A DNA stretch of 8,344 nucleotides from Nitrososphaerota archaeon. Its GTDB lineage: Archaea; Thermoproteota; Nitrososphaeria_A; Caldarchaeales; Wolframiiraptoraceae. The position numbers and the translations under genes are program-made. The notes beneath the pieces are model-generated. The model worked only from the letters and a program-made list of their open reading frames with translations, ran no database searches and was not told the DNA's origin. This document shows positions 1 through 6,405 of the stretch, piece after piece. Location: positions 1 through 8,344 of the forward strand of contig JAGGVM010000100.1 in NCBI GenBank assembly GCA_021157985.1. The letters are read 5' to 3'. Every line of letters starts with the position of its first letter. The first letter of the stretch is position 1.

Positions 1-187
1 CGATCATCCCCAAGCGCTTCTGGGGCGAGTTATCGTTCGAGATCTCCTCGGCCTGCTCGAGAACTAGGTTCATGTGCTGGTCGTAGCCCTGCAGGACCCC
101 CCTGAGGATCTTTCCTCCCCTAAGCCTGACGAGCACCGTATTCCCGAGGCTCTTCGACAAGACCTTTAACGAGATATCCGCGGACAA
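1..187 (-). CDS. Sm-like archaeal protein (LSm/SmAP), 3' end outside window
   Basis: The reverse strand encodes 62 residues beginning MSADISLKVL, cut off by the window start. The Sm1 motif is clear: GNTVLVRLRGGKILRGV (residues 15-31), then GYDQHMNLVL (34-43) with the Asp/Asn pattern that binds U-rich RNA. The Sm2 motif, usually an I-R-G-[DN]-x-V string near the C-terminus, would lie outside. Archaeal Sm proteins are about 75-80 residues, so roughly 15 residues are missing. They form heptameric rings that bind oligo-U RNA and small RNAs. The start is TTG at 187-185: an in-frame TGA lies six codons upstream with no other start codon between. A GAGAGG sits directly against the TTG, closer than an ideal Shine-Dalgarno site. 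The family assignment is secure from Sm1; the precise start is likely but not proven. Confidence 0.9.
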   Translation of the reverse strand, partial: MSADISLKVLSKSLGNTVLVRLRGGKILRGVLQGYDQHMNLVLEQAEEISNDNSPQKRLGMI

Positions 188-217
188 CCTCTCAGCCCGT
201 TTTCACAGCATTAGCCG

Positions 218-230
218 CTAATATTAATCT
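218..230 (-). promoter_or_regulatory. Possible TATA box for the Sm-like gene
   Basis: On the reverse strand this reads AGATTAATATTAG, an A/T block about 35 nt upstream of the TTG start at 187. Transcription starting about 25 nt downstream would leave a leader of around 12 nt. The 188-351 region separates divergent genes and must also carry the promoter of the plus-strand gene at 352, for which no convincing TATA box was found. This is a position-based call only. Confidence 0.35.
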
Positions 231-351
231 TTACCGCATTCGCTTGGAATAAACCGGTAATCCGGGATCTAATACTGGGAGAATGTATTAGGTCGTGCGG
301 CGGAGCTATCTTTTTCTCTGAGAAGTGGCTGCTTAGAGGCGGAGGATTCGC

Positions 352-690
352 ATGCGGAGAGAAGACGAGGACATCTTGGAGGAAATCGAAAGGGAAGTTC
401 AGAAAATCCTGAGCAGGGAGCGGGAGAAGAGGAAAACTAAGGAGAAGCCGCTGAAAATACGTTACTTCAAATCCGTTGACCGGGAGACCCTCAGGAAGCT
501 TATAGAGGGACTCGAACCGGAGGGAGCTGTTCTCATAGCGTTGAAGGCCTCCGATCTCGAAAGCATCAAGGAGGAAGTCTCCGAGCTCGCTAAGCGTGCG
601 AGAGAGCTTAACGGCGAGATCTACTTGATCCGTTGGCCAATCCTATTAGTCACGCTGGGAGGAACGGAGCTCGAGATTCACGAAGGCTAG
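352..690 (+). CDS. SepF-like (DUF552-type) small protein
   Basis: This 112-residue protein has a highly charged Glu/Arg/Lys N-terminus (1-36, probably helical) and a compact C-terminal domain (about 37-110). The order KIRYFKSVDRETLRKLIEGL, then EGAVLIALKA, a long helix (68-87), then NGEIYLIRWPILLVT resembles the alpha/beta fold of SepF proteins, where a conserved NG-[DE]-I-x-x-[IL] turn precedes the last strands. SepF anchors FtsZ to the membrane in Gram-positive bacteria and many archaea. The usual N-terminal hydrophobic/amphipathic membrane-targeting helix is not evident here, so it could be a divergent paralogue or another small alpha/beta protein. The ATG start is well supported: GGAGG at 341-345 lies 6 nt before it. 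The stop TAG is shared as a CTAG palindrome with the convergent aCPSF1 gene. Family recognition was by eye and is moderate. Confidence 0.6.
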   Translation: MRREDEDILEEIEREVQKILSREREKRKTKEKPLKIRYFKSVDRETLRKLIEGLEPEGAVLIALKASDLESIKEEVSELAKRARELNGEIYLIRWPILLVTLGGTELEIHEG

Positions 691-2624
691 CTCCTGCTCT
701 CCAAGGTTATCGACTCGAGGTTTTGAGGAGCGTATATCCGAGTTCCCGGGAGGATCTTCGAGGCTCCCTTCGCCAAGCTCATGACGGCCTCCGGCTCGCC
801 GTGCACTAGGATAAGCTTTCTAGGCTTAGGCTTGAATGCTCTGAGGTAGCTGAGGAGCTGCTGCCTACTCGAGTGGCCTGAGAACCCGTCCACCTTGTTC
901 ACCTCGAGCTTTACGTTAACGATCTCGGTTTTACCCGATTCATCGATTACCGGGAACTCCCTGACCCCTTTCAAGAGCTTTCTACCCAGGGTTCCCTCGA
1001 CCTGATAGCTCACGAATATCAACATGTTCCGATCGTCGGATGCGAACTCCCTGAGATAGGAGAGTATCGGCCCGCCCTCGAGCATCCCGGAGGTAGCCAT
1101 TATTATCAGCGGATCCTCCATGTTCAAGATCTCCTCGCGCTGCTGCTGGCTCTTAACGGCTGTGAAGTACTCGCTCATGAAGATGTTGCCGAGCTCCTCG
1201 ATCCTTCCGCCGATCTCCTTTCCGAGATAGCTTGGGAACGCTGTGTGGATCGCCGTCGCCTCCACCACTAAGCCGTCTAAGAAGACGGGGACCTCCGGTA
1301 TCATGCCTGATGAGAAGAGGTGGTTTAGGACGAGCATGATTTCTTGGGCTCTCCCGACCGCGGGGACCGGTATCAGGGCTTTTCCACCCCGCTCTATGGT
1401 CTGCTTGATGTAGCTTGCTAGGAGCTTCTCGCTTTCCTCCCTCGTGAACTGGACGGGGGTCGCTCCATAGGTGCTCTCCATTATCAGGGTCTCGGCTCTC
1501 GGGAACTTGTAGACCGCTGCGTCGAGGGTTCTGCTGTTCTCGAACTTGAAGTCCCCGGTGTATATTATGTTATGGAATCCCTCGCCTATGTGGATGTGGA
1601 CTATTGCTGATCCGAGGATGTGGCCAGCGTTATAGAATGTTATCCTGATGTCGGGAGTTATGTTCGTGACGACGCCGTAGTTCAAGGTGACCGTGTGCTG
1701 GACAGCCGTCTTGATATCCCTCTCCGTGTAGGGCGCGAAGATCCCCTCCTTCCCCGCGACGTTGATGAAGTCGAGCTGCTGCATCAGCATCAGTGGGAGC
1801 GTTGGCTCGGTGCAGTAGACGGGACCCCGGTAATCGTATTTGAAGAGATATGGAACCATTCCCATGTGATCTAGGTGGGCGTGGGTGACGACGACCGCGT
1901 CGAGCTCGCTTATCAGGTTCTCCATGACGTCGAACCTCGGGATCATCTCTAGGTTCTTGGTTCCTCCCGGGGAGAAGCCGCAGTCGAGTAAAACCTTGCT
2001 CTCGCTCGTCTGAATAAGTATCGCGGATCTGCCGACCTGCATCCCCGACCCGAGTATCGTCACCACCGCGTCCTTCGTCTCGAAGACCTGATTCCGGAAG
2101 ACCTTCTCTCCTATACGCCTCAGCGCTTGAAGCCTTTCTTCCGGGTATCCGTAGATTATGCTGTTCGCTTTTTGAACGGTCTTCGTCTGCATCGGAGGCT
2201 GCATCTCGACCCTTATGACCCATCCGGTCTCGGCGCTGAGCTTTTTCACCAGCTCGTCCGGCGGAGGCCTTATCGTTGGAGCGAGCTCGACTATCACCTC
2301 TCCGATCAGATCGTTGAAGAGCAGGCTCTGCACGCCCTTTATCGACTCCTTTATCTTGGCTTCGACGACCTCTTTCTGAGATCTTATTGAGTCATCAGGC
2401 CTGATCGCGATCCTCTTCTTTATCAGGGTGACTAGGTCCTTGGCTATCTGATCCCTGTTCGAGAAGACCTCGGGGTTACGGGTGTAGAGCACTATCCTCG
2501 GACCCTCGAACTCTATCTTCGTTATCCCGGCCTCGACGGGGTTCACGATAGAGAAGTATCTAGCTATTTCATGCCTCAGCCTATCCAGTGAAAAGAGCTC
2601 ATGCGAGGTCATGATCGTGAGCAA
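687..2624 (-). CDS. aCPSF1/FttA, KH-domain metallo-beta-lactamase/beta-CASP ribonuclease and transcription termination factor
   Basis: This 645-residue protein has the full-length architecture of archaeal CPSF1. Tandem KH-like RNA-binding regions occupy roughly residues 1-185, followed by a metallo-beta-lactamase domain with an inserted beta-CASP domain. Zinc ligands are visible: HAHLDH at 248-253, GHILGSA with H335, TGDF with D358, and beta-CASP motifs FSGHSSR (H584) and VHGE (H608). ATSGMLEGGP (510-519) is also typical. In archaea this family (FttA) cleaves nascent RNA 3' ends after U-rich stretches and drives factor-dependent transcription termination; it is related to eukaryotic CPSF73. 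All catalytic residues are present. The longest start is TTG at 2624, 8 nt after the psmB stop; an in-frame ATG at residue 5 (2612) is an alternative. It appears to be the downstream gene of a psmB operon. The 3' end overlaps the SepF-like gene by four bases. Confidence 0.97.
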   Translation of the reverse strand: MLTIMTSHELFSLDRLRHEIARYFSIVNPVEAGITKIEFEGPRIVLYTRNPEVFSNRDQIAKDLVTLIKKRIAIRPDDSIRSQKEVVEAKIKESIKGVQSLLFNDLIGEVIVELAPTIRPPPDELVKKLSAETGWVIRVEMQPPMQTKTVQKANSIIYGYPEERLQALRRIGEKVFRNQVFETKDAVVTILGSGMQVGRSAILIQTSESKVLLDCGFSPGGTKNLEMIPRFDVMENLISELDAVVVTHAHLDHMGMVPYLFKYDYRGPVYCTEPTLPLMLMQQLDFINVAGKEGIFAPYTERDIKTAVQHTVTLNYGVVTNITPDIRITFYNAGHILGSAIVHIHIGEGFHNIIYTGDFKFENSRTLDAAVYKFPRAETLIMESTYGATPVQFTREESEKLLASYIKQTIERGGKALIPVPAVGRAQEIMLVLNHLFSSGMIPEVPVFLDGLVVEATAIHTAFPSYLGKEIGGRIEELGNIFMSEYFTAVKSQQQREEILNMEDPLIIMATSGMLEGGPILSYLREFASDDRNMLIFVSYQVEGTLGRKLLKGVREFPVIDESGKTEIVNVKLEVNKVDGFSGHSSRQQLLSYLRAFKPKPRKLILVHGEPEAVMSLAKGASKILPGTRIYAPQNLESITLESRS

Positions 2625-2632
2625 CCGCCGGC

Positions 2633-3295
2633 CTAATAGAGGCGTTTCACGTATTGGGCGTAGAGGGGTTTCTTCTCCTCTAGAGAGAGCTCTGCGTATT
2701 TTCCACCGACCTTTATGTAAGCGACGTCTATGCTGTCTCCCGACCCGATGTCCCTCTGAATCGCGGCGGCGACTGCCTTGAACACGAGCCTAGCAGCCTC
2801 CTCGACGCTCATATCCTCTCTATACTCGCTCTCTAGGATCCCGTAGGCTATCGGGGACCCGGAGCCCGTTGAGAGCAGTTTTTCCTCGGTTAGAGTTCCA
2901 TAGAGATCTACGTTGAATATGTGCGGCCCCTTCGAGTCGACTCCCGCTATTATCAGCTGCGCCTCATAGGGGAACAGCCTCCACCTGATCATCAGGTTTG
3001 CCGCCAGCCGGGCTATCGAAGCGATGGACATTGGCCTACTCCAAGTTGTGAAGTAGTATCGGAGGTTTGCGCGTAGGTAGTCTATTATGTTCTGGGCGTC
3101 CGCGACCCTTCCCGCTATCGTGATCGCGGCGTGATCGGCTAGGGGGAAGACTTTCTTACATTTCCGGTGGGCGATGAAGAAGCCCGCTGTGGCCCGGGTA
3201 TCCGTGGCCAGGGCTACCCCGTCCTTGACCACTATGCCCACTGTTGTTGTGCCTGTTTTAACCGGTTTGATCTTGAAATCGTTTTCAGAGAACAT
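2633..3295 (-). CDS. psmB: 20S proteasome beta subunit (catalytic)
   Basis: This 220-residue beta subunit forms the inner rings of the 20S core particle, where proteins are degraded. A 15-residue propeptide ends in Gly15, and autocleavage would expose Thr16 in TTTVGI as the N-terminal nucleophile. In mature numbering the catalytic partners are all present: Thr1, Asp17 and Arg19 (ATDTRA) and Lys33 (KCKKVF). TGSGSPIAYG later in the chain carries the conserved Ser of the active-site region, and IGSGDSID supplies the conserved Asp. Many thermophilic TACK archaea encode a second, inactive beta subunit; this one has every active-site residue. The ATG start gives the normal propeptide length. Its stop is 8 nt before aCPSF1, a spacing that implies co-transcription, and it is divergent from the FKBP gene. 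Confidence 0.97.
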   Translation of the reverse strand: MFSENDFKIKPVKTGTTTVGIVVKDGVALATDTRATAGFFIAHRKCKKVFPLADHAAITIAGRVADAQNIIDYLRANLRYYFTTWSRPMSIASIARLAANLMIRWRLFPYEAQLIIAGVDSKGPHIFNVDLYGTLTEEKLLSTGSGSPIAYGILESEYREDMSVEEAARLVFKAVAAAIQRDIGSGDSIDVAYIKVGGKYAELSLEEKKPLYAQYVKRLY

Positions 3296-3365
3296 CCGTC
3301 CAGCACACCCAGATGGAGCCTGCGGAGACTCCAGCTATTCTCCAGCTTAATGAGTTGTAAGGGGG

Positions 3366-3374
3366 TTAATAAAA
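3366..3374 (+). promoter_or_regulatory. Candidate TATA box in the psmB/FKBP divergent promoter region
   Basis: TTAATAAAA on the plus strand lies about 100 nt before the FKBP start and about 75 nt before the psmB start on the other strand. Used for FKBP, it would start transcription near 3395-3400 and give a leader of about 70 nt, unusually long for this window. The A/T block could also serve psmB, so the assignment is uncertain. Confidence 0.3.
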
Positions 3375-3470
3375 GGTTTGTGGAGGCGCTGGTTTCCGAT
3401 CGGGTCGAGAGGCTGCGCGCTTATGCGATGCTTAATAAGGAGGTTTTGACGAAAGATTTTTCGAGCGTTC

Positions 3471-4232
3471 ATGTCAAGCGAGGGCTCTGAAGCCAAGCAG
3501 AAGGCCGAGAGAAAAGCCGAGGAGAAAGCTCCCGATAAGAGGCTCATCAAGGAGGGAGACCTCGTCCTAGTGGATTATACGATAAGAGTAAAGGAGAACG
3601 GCGAGCTCATCGAGACGACGATCGAGGAAGAAGCGAAGAAGGAGAACGCGCAAGCCCAGGGGCCCTTCGAGCCGAGGCTCATAATCCCAGGCCGCGGGTT
3701 CACCCTGAAGGCCTTCGAGGAGCAGTTAATCGGCATGGCCCCGGGAGAGGAGAAGAAGTTTGAGATCCCGCCTGAGAAGGCTTTCGGCCCCAGAGATCCA
3801 TCTAAGATAAGAGTGATCCCGCTTAGGAGGCTGAGGGACGTCGAGGGGCCGATAACTATAGGCAGCAGGATAATCGTCGATGGCAGAGAGGGCATCGTGA
3901 GGAGCATAGGATCGGGAAGGGTTCAGGTGGACTTCAACCCCTATCTCGCCGGGAAGACCTTGGACTGCTACGTGAAGGTGGTGAAGATACTCACCGAGAA
4001 GAGCGAGAAGATCAAAGCGCTCATCCACTACAGGATCCCGGATGTCGACGTCTCGAAGTTCAAGGTTAGGGCCACGAAGACGACCGTGACTATTCAAATC
4101 CCCGACGAAGCCATGTTATTGCCCGCTATCCAAGTCGCGAAGAAGACCCTGGCCAGGGATCTAATGGAATACGTGGATGGGATAGAAAAGGTGACGTTCA
4201 CCGAGGTCTTCTCGAAGGAGAAGGCTCAGTAG
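3471..4232 (+). CDS. Long archaeal FKBP-type peptidyl-prolyl cis-trans isomerase (SlyD/FKBP26-like)
   Basis: This 253-residue protein catalyses cis-trans isomerisation at proline and probably acts as a cytoplasmic folding chaperone. After a Lys/Glu/Ala-rich tail (1-24), the FKBP core starts at KEGDLVLVDYTIRV and continues through GRGFTLKAFEEQLIGM (74-89) and GEEKKFEIPPEKAFGPRDP (92-110). An insert-in-flap chaperone domain follows (about 111-148), then the core closes with VDFNPYLAGKTL (153-164). SlyD-type proteins usually have His after the Asn in that last motif; here it is Pro. Residues 175-253 form the extra C-terminal domain of archaeal 26-kDa FKBPs. The ATG is the only usable start, because an in-frame TGA lies 22 nt upstream, yet no good Shine-Dalgarno sequence lies close to it. 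The 3' end overlaps the convergent phosphoesterase by 7 nt. Confidence 0.93.
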   Translation: MSSEGSEAKQKAERKAEEKAPDKRLIKEGDLVLVDYTIRVKENGELIETTIEEEAKKENAQAQGPFEPRLIIPGRGFTLKAFEEQLIGMAPGEEKKFEIPPEKAFGPRDPSKIRVIPLRRLRDVEGPITIGSRIIVDGREGIVRSIGSGRVQVDFNPYLAGKTLDCYVKVVKILTEKSEKIKALIHYRIPDVDVSKFKVRATKTTVTIQIPDEAMLLPAIQVAKKTLARDLMEYVDGIEKVTFTEVFSKEKAQ

Positions 4233-4879
4233 AGGGTGAGGAGCTCAGGTCTCACGTTCTCTCCATCGACGTCGATTATCGCGCAGAACCCGTTCTTCGC
4301 CGGACCAGCGTTCACCACGACCGTCCTACCAAGCTTCGTTATCCCCCTTCCCTCGTGAGCATGGCCCGTGCAGACGAGAAGCGGTTGAACCTCCTCGACG
4401 AACCTCCTCACCGCGGTGCTTCCTATGTGCTTCACTCCCGTGAAATCCACATCGGTTCCATATGGAGGGCTATGAGTTACGAGAATTAAGTCTCTGAGAT
4501 CCCTATAGTTCTCCAATACTTTCTCGAAGTCCGATTCCTCGAGCTCGGTTAGGGTGCCGAACTTACCGCTTCCGCCGCCGAGACCAGCGAAAACGTAGCC
4601 CGAAAACTTCTCAATCCTCCCGTTCAGGTTCACGGCCTTGACCGCCTCGGGTTTCCAAGTTAAGAGCGATGGCGGATCACAGTTCCCGGAGACGAAAAAG
4701 ATCGGCGCACCGGCCTCGGAGATTATCTTCAGGACCTCCTCAGCATCCCTCGGGCTTCCGAAGTGGGTTATATCTCCCGCGATCACTATTAGATCTGCCT
4801 TAAGCTCCTTAGCTTTCTCGGGAATTCTCTCTGCGGCTTCAAAGCTTCCATGAATATCGCTAACCTGAAAGATCCTCAT
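4226..4879 (-). CDS. Calcineurin-like metallophosphoesterase (Icc-related, COG2129-like)
   Basis: This 217-residue enzyme carries the complete binuclear metal site of the calcineurin-like fold: DIH (D8, H10), GDI (D36), GNCD (N66, D68), a lone His in THSPP (H136) and GHAH (H173, H175). The set and the length match the archaeal and bacterial predicted phosphoesterases related to Icc, which are cytoplasmic and mostly of unknown physiological substrate; some relatives hydrolyse cyclic nucleotides or other phosphodiesters in vitro. GNCD instead of GNHD is common in this subgroup, leaving the metal-binding Asn intact. A glycine-rich stretch, GLGGGSGKFG (99-108), lies between the metal motifs. The ATG start is about 30 nt downstream of a strong TATA-like block, suggesting an almost leaderless mRNA. 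It ends 7 nt inside the FKBP gene. The substrate cannot be told from sequence. Confidence 0.93.
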   Translation of the reverse strand: MRIFQVSDIHGSFEAAERIPEKAKELKADLIVIAGDITHFGSPRDAEEVLKIISEAGAPIFFVSGNCDPPSLLTWKPEAVKAVNLNGRIEKFSGYVFAGLGGGSGKFGTLTELEESDFEKVLENYRDLRDLILVTHSPPYGTDVDFTGVKHIGSTAVRRFVEEVQPLLVCTGHAHEGRGITKLGRTVVVNAGPAKNGFCAIIDVDGENVRPELLTLY

Positions 4880-4903
4880 AGCAGATCAGAAATCACCATG
4901 AGA

Positions 4904-4918
4904 ATTAAAATATTTCTT
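4904..4918 (-). promoter_or_regulatory. TATA box/BRE of the phosphoesterase gene
   Basis: The reverse strand reads AAGAAATATTTTAAT, a good archaeal TATA element with a purine-rich BRE-like lead-in. Its centre is about 31 nt from the ATG at 4879, so transcription would begin about 5 nt before the start codon. That fits a gene without a clear Shine-Dalgarno site. Confidence 0.5.
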
Positions 4919-5009
4919 CTCTCTGAAAAACGGCGAATCCTCCATTACTATACTATATTTCTCTACATAGACTCTTCAGCTTGTTAGATATGAATTACGC
5001 TAAGTTTAG

Positions 5010-5022
5010 TAAAAGCTTTAAG
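5010..5022 (+). promoter_or_regulatory. TATA box of the MFS transporter gene
   Basis: TAAAAGCTTTAAG has an A-rich BRE-like lead followed by CTTTAA. Its centre is about 30 nt upstream of the ATG at 5046, giving a predicted leader of around 5 nt, effectively leaderless. No Shine-Dalgarno sequence precedes the ATG, which agrees with this. Confidence 0.45.
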
Positions 5023-5045
5023 CGGTAAAGGGTCCGCCTAAGGCG

Positions 5046-6308
5046 ATGGCGGTGCTAAGGAATAACCCTTTTGATAGATCGCCTATTTCCGGAATAAATG
5101 GTAAACCTCTGAACGAACGCCAACTCCCGGAACATTATCCTGGTTATAGATGGGCTGTTTTAGCAATAGCGTTGATAGCGTTTTCCTGCTATGGAACTGG
5201 AATGGTTTGCATTGGCGTAGTATTGCCAGATCTCATAAGAGAATTGAAAATCAGTGGCGCCCTTGCAGGTAATTTAACGGCAATGTATTGGTTGCCCGGC
5301 ATAATTTTCACCCTCGTCGGAGGCGTTGTCGCCGATAGATATGGAAGGAAAAAAGTTGGGACTTTATCGCTATCACTCATAGCGATCGGAGCAGTGATAA
5401 TGATCGTTTCGAGAAGTTACGTAGAATTAGCTGTCGCAAGGCTCCTTATGGGAATCGGGGCGGGCTTAATACCCCCTAGTTTTACCGCTATTTTACCCGA
5501 ATGGTTCCCCCAAGAACAACGCGGACTAATTCTAGGCTGTCCTATTGCAGCCTATAATGCAGCTGCTTTCCTGACGCTTCTAGGATCATCTCTTGTGTCT
5601 TTATACGGCTGGAGAGAGTATATAGGATACGTCGTTGTCCTGCCGTCACTTATCGGCTTAATCCTAGCGGCTCTCATATTGAAGGAACGTGTGAAGGATA
5701 AGGAGAGAGAAGCGAAATTCCGGTGGAAAGATGTAAAAACTTGCATTAAAAACCGAAACATAATCAAAGGCGCAGTATATTGGATGATGATAGTAGGTCT
5801 TTATTCCACTATGAATACGTGGTATCCGACGTTCTTCGTCGATGCCATCGGATGGAGCTTACCTTATGCCGCGTTAATAGTTTCGATGAACGCTATAGCT
5901 GGGATTCCCTTCGGTCCAATAGGCGGGAGAATATCAGATAAGCTGGGCTCGCGGAAACTCGTTCTATGGATAAGCGCACTGATACTTGCTTTCACCTACA
6001 TGCTCCCTGTCTCGATTCGAGACTTCTACTTACTCGTCGCGGATATAATTCTCATAGGCGTATTTGCTACGCTACCGAATGGACCTATCATCGCTCTAAC
6101 GGTTGATCTGGCCGGCACATCGTTAGCGGGAACCGCAATAGGGGTGATTTATTTCGGCGCAAGCATAGGATCCGTGTGGAGCCCGATACTTTTCGGCGCG
6201 TTAAAAGACATTACAGGAGCATGGAACTACAGCTTCTACATGCTCGGCATAATGGGTTTAATAGCTCTCATAGCAATGACGCTTATCAAGGAAAAAGGCT
6301 CCTCTTAA
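5046..6308 (+). CDS. Major facilitator superfamily transporter, 12 TM
   Basis: This 420-residue membrane protein has about twelve hydrophobic segments in two halves, joined by a charged cytoplasmic loop (about 213-238, rich in Lys/Arg/Glu). MFS motif A appears in the TM2-3 loop as GGVVADRYGRKK (92-103) and again in the second half as GGRISDKLGSRK (293-304). RLLMGIGAG (132-140) in TM4 is also typical. The hydrophilic N-terminal tail of about 34 residues precedes TM1. It moves a small solute across the cytoplasmic membrane, but the substrate is not evident and no catabolic or biosynthetic neighbour hints at it. The gene is richer in A/T and in A- or T-ending codons than its neighbours, which could reflect transfer or weak selection. 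The start is an ATG about 30 nt after a TATA box. Confidence 0.92.
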   Translation: MAVLRNNPFDRSPISGINGKPLNERQLPEHYPGYRWAVLAIALIAFSCYGTGMVCIGVVLPDLIRELKISGALAGNLTAMYWLPGIIFTLVGGVVADRYGRKKVGTLSLSLIAIGAVIMIVSRSYVELAVARLLMGIGAGLIPPSFTAILPEWFPQEQRGLILGCPIAAYNAAAFLTLLGSSLVSLYGWREYIGYVVVLPSLIGLILAALILKERVKDKEREAKFRWKDVKTCIKNRNIIKGAVYWMMIVGLYSTMNTWYPTFFVDAIGWSLPYAALIVSMNAIAGIPFGPIGGRISDKLGSRKLVLWISALILAFTYMLPVSIRDFYLLVADIILIGVFATLPNGPIIALTVDLAGTSLAGTAIGVIYFGASIGSVWSPILFGALKDITGAWNYSFYMLGIMGLIALIAMTLIKEKGSS

Positions 6309-6334
6309 TCGACAGCATCGAAAGATCGTTCAAC

Positions 6335-6355
6335 CGTTCTTCTCAAGCTTTTTAA
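6335..6355 (+). terminator. Pyrimidine-rich stretch after the MFS gene
   Basis: A T/C-rich run about 25-45 nt after the MFS stop includes a TTCTTCT and a TTTTT. Archaeal termination commonly uses such U-rich tracts without a hairpin. The same TTTTTAA could instead contribute to the tRNA-Leu promoter region, so this is tentative. Confidence 0.3.
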
Positions 6356-6358
6356 CCC

Positions 6359-6400
6359 TCGGAAAGAACGTTTAAAGATCGCTGACGATGATCTTTCCGA
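6359..6400. repeat. 9-bp perfect inverted repeat around the tRNA-Leu TATA box
   Basis: TCGGAAAGA at 6359-6367 is the exact reverse complement of TCTTTCCGA at 6392-6400, with 24 nt between the arms. The interval contains the TTTAAA promoter element, and the right arm ends 5 nt before the tRNA. A related direct copy, GAAAGATCGTT (6320-6330), matches GAAAGAACGTT (6362-6372) with one mismatch. The repeat is real; a function is not shown. Confidence 0.5.
6369..6378 (+). promoter_or_regulatory. TATA box of tRNA-Leu
   Basis: CGTTTAAAGA is centred about 32 nt upstream of the first base of the tRNA, a suitable distance for transcription starting a few bases before the mature 5' end. It lies between the arms of an inverted repeat. 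Confidence 0.45.
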
Positions 6401-6405
6401 AGGAG

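Noticed and set aside
1620..2390. Long open frames on both strands inside the aCPSF1 gene, coding for 84-197 residues
   Set aside because: They lie within a gene with full-length conserved domains, have low-complexity Arg/His/Asp-rich composition and no recognisable motif; they are shadows of GC-rich coding sequence.
3167..3490. Plus-strand 107-codon frame across the psmB start and the divergent promoter region
   Set aside because: Half of it is antisense to psmB and the rest is promoter/leader DNA; no motif or usable initiation site. Only its last 20 codons are kept as a possible upstream ORF.
3575..4097. Antisense frames inside the FKBP gene
   Set aside because: The composition mirrors the opposite strand and there are no domain signals; the FKBP reading is unambiguous.
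6382..6391. CTGA followed by CGATGAT upstream of tRNA-Leu, resembling D'/C' boxes
   Set aside because: The C-like box is imperfect, outer boxes are missing, and it lies between TATA box and tRNA where transcription is just starting.
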